Translations under genes and position numbers: made by a program | Shown: positions 21,874 to 26,278 of the stretch, in pieces | Numbering within the stretch: position 1 is the stretch's first letter | Layout of the letters: the number at the start of each line of letters is the position of its first letter | The notes under the pieces: model-generated | What the model saw: only the letters and a program-made list of their open reading frames with translations | What the model was told of the DNA's origin: nothing | Databases searched by the model: none | NCBI GenBank assembly: GCA_051893555.1 | Contig: JBJFHL010000085.1 | Coordinates: 1 to 26,278 of the forward strand | Source of the DNA: RGIG7179 sp051893555 | Lineage (GTDB): Bacteria > Bacillota > Clostridia > Peptostreptococcales > Anaerovoracaceae | DNA: 26,278 bases | Direction: 5' to 3'

Positions 21874-22722
21874 ATGTCAGATACAAGAAGATTAAACAGT
21901 AAAGATAAGGTCATTGTTACGGCAGCGCTGACCGGTGCTGTCACCACGAAGAAAGACAACCCGAACCTGCCGACCCAGCCGGAAGAAATCTGCAAGGCTG
22001 CACTGGAAGCCTATGATGCAGGTGCTGCCATGGTACATCTGCACATGAGAAATGAAGATGATACGCCGACCATGCGTTTTGACCGGTTTGAAGAGACGGT
22101 TAAGCTGATCCGTGCAACGGGATGCCCGGTTCTGCTGAACCTGACTTCCTCCGGCGGCCAGGGCTTCGGATGGGAAGAAAGAATCAAGCCGTTCAAGGAA
22201 CTGAAGCCGCATATGGCTTCCTTTGATGCAGGCACCATGAACTGGCTGAATACGGTGGTATTCATGAATGAACCGGGATTCCTGGAACTCTGCGGCAAGG
22301 AAATGATCGCAGCTGGAGTAAAACCGGAAATCGAAGTCTTCGATATGGGTATGCTGAACACCGCCAAATACTATCTGAAGAAGGGAATTCTGCAGGGGCC
22401 AGCTCACTTCCAGCTGTGTCTGGGTGCGCCGGGCGGCATGGAAGCCACTACGGAAAACCTGCTGTACCTGGTAAACCATCTGCCGGAAGACTGTACCTGG
22501 AGTACCTTCGGAATCGGCAGAGGCGCCAATGAAGTGATGCTGGCAGCACTGGCCCTGGGCGGTAATGTCCGTGTTGGCCTGGAAGATAACGTATACTACA
22601 ATGCCGGACAGAAAGCAGAATCCAGCGCACAGTTCGTAGAACGTGTGGGCAGAATTGCAAAAGAACTGGGCAGAAGCCTGGCAACGCCGGACGAAGCGAA
22701 AGAAATCCTGGGACTGAAATAA
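21874..22722 (+). CDS. BKACE (DUF849) beta-keto acid cleavage enzyme
   Basis: A 282-residue TIM-barrel enzyme. BKACE enzymes combine a beta-keto acid with acetyl-CoA to give acetoacetate and the acyl-CoA; the best known is 3-keto-5-aminohexanoate cleavage enzyme (Kce) of lysine fermentation. The zinc motif HLHMR gives His55 and His57. LNLTSSGGQG, FDAGTMNWLN, PEIEVFDMGMLNTAKYYLKKG, GAPGGMEATTENLLYLV, WSTFGIGRG and VRVGLEDNVYYNAGQ are all conserved family blocks. No other lysine-pathway gene (kamA, kamDE, kdd, kal) is visible here, so its substrate is probably a different keto acid. It has its own sigma-54 promoter and lies opposite the activator gene. Confidence 0.92.
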   Translation: MSDTRRLNSKDKVIVTAALTGAVTTKKDNPNLPTQPEEICKAALEAYDAGAAMVHLHMRNEDDTPTMRFDRFEETVKLIRATGCPVLLNLTSSGGQGFGWEERIKPFKELKPHMASFDAGTMNWLNTVVFMNEPGFLELCGKEMIAAGVKPEIEVFDMGMLNTAKYYLKKGILQGPAHFQLCLGAPGGMEATTENLLYLVNHLPEDCTWSTFGIGRGANEVMLAALALGGNVRVGLEDNVYYNAGQKAESSAQFVERVGRIAKELGRSLATPDEAKEILGLK

Positions 22723-22753
22723 AGCCGGCGAACGGATTTTGCGAAGGGAATCT

Positions 22754-22788
22754 GTTGCCTGACCGCAACGAAGTTTCCGTGGCGCAAC
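22754..22788. promoter_or_regulatory. Candidate tandem enhancer sites of the cyclase-thiolase operon
   Basis: GTTGC-CTGACC-GCAAC (22754-22769) is perfect; GTTTC-CGTGGC-GCAAC (22773-22788) has one mismatch and starts 19 bp later. Both lie 60-80 bp upstream of the -24 element at 22841. Confidence 0.7.
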
Positions 22789-22840
22789 GTGGAAGCGGGA
22801 TCGGTACAGGAAAACCATTGAAAACATCCGGTTGCAAAGT

Positions 22841-22856
22841 TGGCACGAAATGTGCA
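22841..22856 (+). promoter_or_regulatory. Sigma-54 promoter of the cyclase-dehydrogenase-thiolase operon
   Basis: TGGCACG-AAAT-GTGCA has a perfect -24 half and one mismatch in the -12 half, with the invariant GC kept. It lies 59 bp before the start codon. Confidence 0.8.
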
Positions 22857-22915
22857 ATCTATCTGGGTATAAAAATCAGATCAATCTATTTGAGATAGAA
22901 AAAGGAGAGAGTATC

Positions 22916-23833
22916 ATGTCAGAAATCGCTGTAAGACACACACGTGAAGAGTGCTTCGCGCACACCAATGACTGGAAAAAGCCGTATGACGGAAATATCT
23001 TTGATATGTTCAAAGACGGAACCTTCGAACTGGTTGACCTTTCCAACCCGTTCGGCAGAGGCAATCCGCTCTGGCCGTCCAACGGAGACTTCCATATTGA
23101 CAGAGTACAGCATATGCCGATGCATTATCGTCTGCTGCAGACGTTCAATGACTTCCATATGCACAATTCCACCCATGCAGATTCTCCGGCCCATGTAATT
23201 CCGGAAAGCCCGTTCACCCACGAACTGCCGATCCAGAACTATTTCGGCGAAGCAGTCTGCCTGGACATTCCGAAAGGAAAGTGGGAACTGATTACTGTAG
23301 AAGATATTGAAGAAGCTGCAAAGAAGGTTCCTGGCGGAATTAAAGAAGGAGACTGGGTTCTGCTGAACACCGGTACACACAGACGCTGGGGTGAAAATGA
23401 CGATTACTTCGCATACAGCCCTGGACTGTCCATCGACGGTGCAAAATGGTTCGTGGAACATCATGTAAGAGGCGTTGGCTTCGACATGCAGGCCATTGAC
23501 CACATTCTGTACACCTATGCAGCAGACCACGGCCCTGGTCCATATGTTCCTCGTATCGTAGAAGAATATGAAGAACAGTTCGGCCACCCTGCACTGGAAG
23601 ACTTCCCGGAATGGGAACCTTGCCACGACATCCTGATGGCAAACAACGTAATGGGTATCGAAAACCTGGGCGGAGACCTGGATAAGGTGACCAACCAGAG
23701 ATTCCTGTTCTGTGCATTCCCGCTTCGCTGGTACATGGGGGATGGCACCATCGTTCGTGCCGTTGCGTTTGTTCCTTCCGACAGAATTGACAGAAGCGTT
23801 CCGGATAAGCAGTATCCGTACGGTGTATATTAA
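22916..23833 (+). CDS. Cyclase family (kynurenine formamidase-like) metal hydrolase
   Basis: A 305-residue protein of the putative cyclase family (PF04199), metal-dependent hydrolases including kynurenine formamidase and isatin hydrolase that open amides, lactams or rings. The metal site is at 81-93 (HMHNSTHADSPAH), equivalent to the family HxGTHxDxPxH, with Ser where Gly is usual. An FELVDLSNPFGRGNPLWP opening and the later LLNTGTHRRWG and DYFAYSPGLSIDGAKWFVEHHVRGVGFDMQAID are typical blocks. The ATG at 22916 follows AGGAGAG; the frame extends upstream over the sigma-54 promoter. It is the first gene of an operon with two acyl-CoA enzymes, suggesting it opens a cyclic precursor or hydrolyses an intermediate. 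The substrate is unknown. Confidence 0.85.
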   Translation: MSEIAVRHTREECFAHTNDWKKPYDGNIFDMFKDGTFELVDLSNPFGRGNPLWPSNGDFHIDRVQHMPMHYRLLQTFNDFHMHNSTHADSPAHVIPESPFTHELPIQNYFGEAVCLDIPKGKWELITVEDIEEAAKKVPGGIKEGDWVLLNTGTHRRWGENDDYFAYSPGLSIDGAKWFVEHHVRGVGFDMQAIDHILYTYAADHGPGPYVPRIVEEYEEQFGHPALEDFPEWEPCHDILMANNVMGIENLGGDLDKVTNQRFLFCAFPLRWYMGDGTIVRAVAFVPSDRIDRSVPDKQYPYGVY

Positions 23834-23888
23834 AATTCCCTGTGATCACACAGAAAACAGATTGAAACGACAGGAGCATAATATATAA

Positions 23889-24836
23889 ATGTTAATGCAG
23901 AAAAAGAAAATTGCGGTCTTGGGTGCAGGTGTCATGGGCACGGGAATTGCACAGACTTTTGCAGCCAAAGGCCATGAAGTGATGCTGATTTACGTCTATG
24001 ATGACAAACTGAGATCCAAACCGCTGGAAACCATGAAAGGGAATCTGGAAATTCTCTGCCAGAACGATGTGATGACAGAAGAGGAAATTCCTGAAATCCT
24101 GGGCAGAGTGCATTTCACCGAAAGCCTGGAAGAGGCAGCAGAATTCGCCGATGTGATCTTTGAATGCATCGTGGAAAAGCTGGAAGTAAAGCAGGAATAT
24201 TTCCAGACGCTGGACCGGCTTTGTCCGCCGTCCACCATTCTGGCCACCAATACTTCCGCGATCAGTGTAACAGAAATTGCGGAAAAATCCATTCATAAAG
24301 AACGGATCATCGGTACACACTTCTGGAATCCGGCCTATCTGGTTCCGCTGGTGGAAGTCATCAAGACGAAGTACGTGTCGGAAGACATCGTAAAACAAAC
24401 CTATGATCTGATGGAAGAGGCAGGAAAAGCACCGGTTATCGTGCAGAAAGATGTGCCGGGCTTCCTGGCAAACCGGATGCAGCATGCTTTGTTCCGGGAA
24501 GCCATCTCCATCGTGGAGAGAGGCATCGCCACGGCGGAAGATGTGGACAAGGCCATCAAGTACGGTTTCGGTATGCGTCTGGGTGTGAGAGCCCCGATGG
24601 AGGTCATCGATGCCGGCGGCACCGACCTGACCTGGAACATTCACAGCTATCTGTTCCCGCACATTGAAAATTCCACGGAGCCTTCTCCGCTGCTGAAGCA
24701 GCTGCTGGAGGAAGGCAAGCTGGGATTCAAGTCCGGGGAAGGTTTCCAGAAATGGACACCGGAACAGATTGCAGCTTCCCAGAAGGAGCTGATCGAAGGT
24801 CTGATTAAAGTGGAAAAGGCACTGGATCGGATCTGA
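23889..24836 (+). CDS. 3-hydroxyacyl-CoA dehydrogenase family protein (3-hydroxybutyryl-CoA dehydrogenase-like)
   Basis: A 315-residue NAD-dependent dehydrogenase. The Rossmann glycine motif is at about 10-17 (GAGVMGTGIA). NTSAIS, the catalytic histidine region GTHFWNPAYLVPLVEVI, and the C-terminal domain block KDVPGFLANRMQHALFREAISIVERGIATAEDVDKAIKYGFGMRLGVRAPMEVIDAGG fit the HBD family. Proteins of this family also include L-carnitine dehydrogenase, which is found next to BKACE genes, so a free 3-hydroxy acid is an alternative substrate. The ribosome site AGGAG is 12 bp before the first ATG; a second ATG lies 6 bp on. It is 55 bp after the cyclase gene and precedes the thiolase. Confidence 0.88.
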   Translation: MLMQKKKIAVLGAGVMGTGIAQTFAAKGHEVMLIYVYDDKLRSKPLETMKGNLEILCQNDVMTEEEIPEILGRVHFTESLEEAAEFADVIFECIVEKLEVKQEYFQTLDRLCPPSTILATNTSAISVTEIAEKSIHKERIIGTHFWNPAYLVPLVEVIKTKYVSEDIVKQTYDLMEEAGKAPVIVQKDVPGFLANRMQHALFREAISIVERGIATAEDVDKAIKYGFGMRLGVRAPMEVIDAGGTDLTWNIHSYLFPHIENSTEPSPLLKQLLEEGKLGFKSGEGFQKWTPEQIAASQKELIEGLIKVEKALDRI

Positions 24837-24882
24837 TGGATCCAATGAAAACGGAATTCATTTCAGAATCAATGCATTTGCG

Positions 24883-24910
24883 GCCTGCTCCGTCCTATGA
24901 CCGGGCAGGC
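24883..24910 (+). other. Hairpin between the dehydrogenase and thiolase genes
   Basis: GCCTGC (24883-24888) pairs with GCAGGC (24905-24910), with CCG/CGG inside after a bulge. No proper T-tract follows, so it may be an mRNA-processing or stability element rather than a terminator. The 182-bp gap shows no -24/-12 element. Confidence 0.35.
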
Positions 24911-25018
24911 TGCTTTATAGGATGGAATATCATGCAGGTGTCAGAGCCTTCTGGCGCCGTGTTATAGATAAAACGGAAACCGAAGAAAACAGAAACCGAA
25001 GAGAAGAGGAGAGAAAAA

Positions 25019-26197
25019 ATGAGAAATGTAGTCATCGTATCCGCATGCAGAACCCCGATCGGTGCACTGGGCGGCCAGTTTAAAACGTTAACTTCACTGG
25101 ATCTGTCCATTCCGGTCATGCAGAACCTGGTAAAGAGAGCCGGTATCGATCCGGAGATCATCGACGATGTGATCTGGGGCTGCAACTATCAGAGAACCTA
25201 TAAAGAAAATAACCTGGCGAGAGTGGCTGCCGTGAAGGCAGGTCTGCCTGTGACGGTGCCTGGCATTACCATTCACAGAAACTGCACTTCTTCCATGTCC
25301 TCCATCCAGATGGGCTACTATCAGATTAAGGCGGGAGAAGCAGACTGCATCATGGCCGGCGGTGCCGACAGCATGAGTACCGCACCGCACATGGTATTTG
25401 AAGCCAGATACGGAAAGAAATACGGCCACATGGAACTGAGAGACTCCATGTGGGATTCCCTGACCAATCTGGGTGTAGGGCCTGCCATGGGGATCACCGC
25501 AGAAAACGTGGCGGATGAATATAATGTGACCAGAGAAGAAATGGATGCCTATTCTCTCCGTTCCCAGCAGAGGGCCGTTGCGGCCATCGACGCCGGCAAG
25601 TTCAAAGATGAGATCATTCCAATCACCGTTCCGGGAAGAAAGGGGGATACGGTGTATGATACCGACGAATATCCGAAGCGCGACGCGAGTCTGGAAAAGC
25701 TGGCGAAGCTGAAACCGACTTTCAAGGAAGGCGGAAAGGTGACCGCAGGCAACGCATCGGGAATGAATGATGCATCCTCCGGTGTGATCCTGATGGCAGA
25801 AGAGAAGGCAAAGGAACTGGGCGTACCTGTTATGGCAAGAATCGTATCCACTGCCACCACCGGCGTCAGACCGGAAGTGATGGGGATCGGACCGATCAGT
25901 GCTTCTCAGAAAGCTCTGGAAAAAGCAGGCCTGACCATCGACGATATCGACCTGTTTGAAATCAACGAAGCCTTCGCAGCACAGTGCATCGCATGCCAGA
26001 AGACCCTGGGCATTCCGGAAGAAAAGCTGAACGTCAACGGTTCCGGCATTTCTCTGGGACATCCGGTAGGAGCCACCGGTTCCAGACTGGTACTGACCAT
26101 GATGTATGAACTGAAGAAGAGAGGCGGCAAGTACGGCCTGGCGTCCTTATGTGCAGGCGGCGGTATGGGTACTGCTGTGATCATTGAAGTATTATAG
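25019..26197 (+). CDS. Acetyl-CoA C-acetyltransferase (thiolase)
   Basis: A 392-residue thiolase that condenses or cleaves acetoacetyl-CoA. Catalytic residues fall at Cys89 (IHRNCTSSMSS), His348 (SLGHPVGATGSR) and Cys378 (LCAGGGMGTA), the same numbers as in the Zoogloea enzyme. NEAFAAQ (316-322) is present. The active-site loop reads CTSS instead of the usual CxSG, and GHPVGATG replaces GHPIGASG, so it is somewhat divergent and may prefer another 3-ketoacyl-CoA. GAAGAGGAGAG lies before the ATG. The gene probably belongs to the operon that starts at 22841 and is followed after 29 bp by the 4-hydroxybutyryl-CoA dehydratase-like gene. Confidence 0.93.
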   Translation: MRNVVIVSACRTPIGALGGQFKTLTSLDLSIPVMQNLVKRAGIDPEIIDDVIWGCNYQRTYKENNLARVAAVKAGLPVTVPGITIHRNCTSSMSSIQMGYYQIKAGEADCIMAGGADSMSTAPHMVFEARYGKKYGHMELRDSMWDSLTNLGVGPAMGITAENVADEYNVTREEMDAYSLRSQQRAVAAIDAGKFKDEIIPITVPGRKGDTVYDTDEYPKRDASLEKLAKLKPTFKEGGKVTAGNASGMNDASSGVILMAEEKAKELGVPVMARIVSTATTGVRPEVMGIGPISASQKALEKAGLTIDDIDLFEINEAFAAQCIACQKTLGIPEEKLNVNGSGISLGHPVGATGSRLVLTMMYELKKRGGKYGLASLCAGGGMGTAVIIEVL

Positions 26198-26226
26198 AAA
26201 CCAGTGAAGGGTAAGGAGGAAACAGT

Positions 26227-26278
26227 ATGGCACTGATGACAGGAGCTCAGTATATTGAGAGCTTAAGAAAATTAAACA
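26227..26278 (+). CDS. Start of a 4-hydroxybutyryl-CoA dehydratase-like (AbfD/HpaB family) gene, cut by the window end
   Basis: Only 17 codons are present. The sequence MALMTGAQYIESLRKLK closely resembles the N-terminus of 4-hydroxybutyryl-CoA dehydratase/vinylacetyl-CoA isomerase (AbfD), a flavin and [4Fe-4S] enzyme of the 4-hydroxyphenylacetate 3-monooxygenase fold, which turns 4-hydroxybutyryl-CoA into crotonyl-CoA. Other members of the fold begin similarly, so the exact activity is open. AAGGAGG precedes the ATG, and the gap to the thiolase stop is 29 bp, consistent with one operon. Confidence 0.6.
   Translation, partial: MALMTGAQYIESLRKLN

Noticed and set aside
21639..21995. N-terminal extension of the activator gene upstream of the GTG
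   Set aside because: It would cross the enhancer, the sigma-54 promoter and the start of the BKACE gene; the GTG at 21638 has an excellent ribosome site.

Overview
The window reads as the chromosome of an anaerobic, moderately GC-rich Bacillota of class Clostridia. The basis is strong AGGAGG-type ribosome binding sites, tightly packed operons with ATGA start/stop overlaps, a YtrA-type GntR/ABC module, the DUF3343 and DUF3842 families, and an acetoacetyl-CoA/4-hydroxybutyryl-CoA fermentation toolkit. No rRNA, tRNA, CRISPR array, insertion sequence or prophage is visible. The genus cannot be fixed from sequence alone.

Layout, left half. Bases 1-2850: an HTH-Uma2 nuclease-like protein behind phased direct repeats, a D-Ala-D-Ala carboxypeptidase and a DUF3343 protein. 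Bases 2900-5320: a GntR (YtrA-like) regulator with an ABC ATPase and permease, preceded by two palindromic operators and closed by a strong terminator. Bases 5320-8330: larE-larB-larC, which make the nickel-pincer cofactor; no larA lies in the window. Bases 8330-8765: an unusual non-coding region holding eight copies of a 12-bp motif in strictly alternating orientation, arranged as two sets offset by exactly 157 bp, followed by a very GC-rich hairpin/G-quadruplex segment. Bases 8766-14141: a five-gene operon for a dipeptide/nickel-type ABC importer with a fused double ATPase, ending in DUF3842.

Right half. Bases 14170-15242: a sigma-70-type promoter, a structured leader ending in a terminator, and two small membrane proteins of unknown function. 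Bases 15260-26278: what I read as a sigma-54 regulon. A PAS-AAA+-Fis activator (minus strand) sits among four near-consensus -24/-12 promoters. Each promoter is preceded by the palindrome GTTGC-N6-GCAAC or a one-mismatch form, the probable enhancer of that activator. The promoters precede (a) an iron-type alcohol dehydrogenase, (b) a DUF362 protein, a 91-aa protein and an OFA-type MFS carrier, (c) a BKACE (beta-keto acid cleavage enzyme), and (d) a cyclase-family hydrolase, a 3-hydroxyacyl-CoA dehydrogenase, a thiolase and the start of a 4-hydroxybutyryl-CoA dehydratase-like gene. A fifth perfect palindrome and a weaker -24/-12 element lie upstream of larE, so the lar operon may belong to the same regulon.

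Inferred biology: an imported organic acid is probably hydrolysed or oxidised and channelled through acetoacetate, acetoacetyl-CoA and crotonyl-CoA to acetyl-CoA under sigma-54 control. The substrate cannot be named from the sequence.
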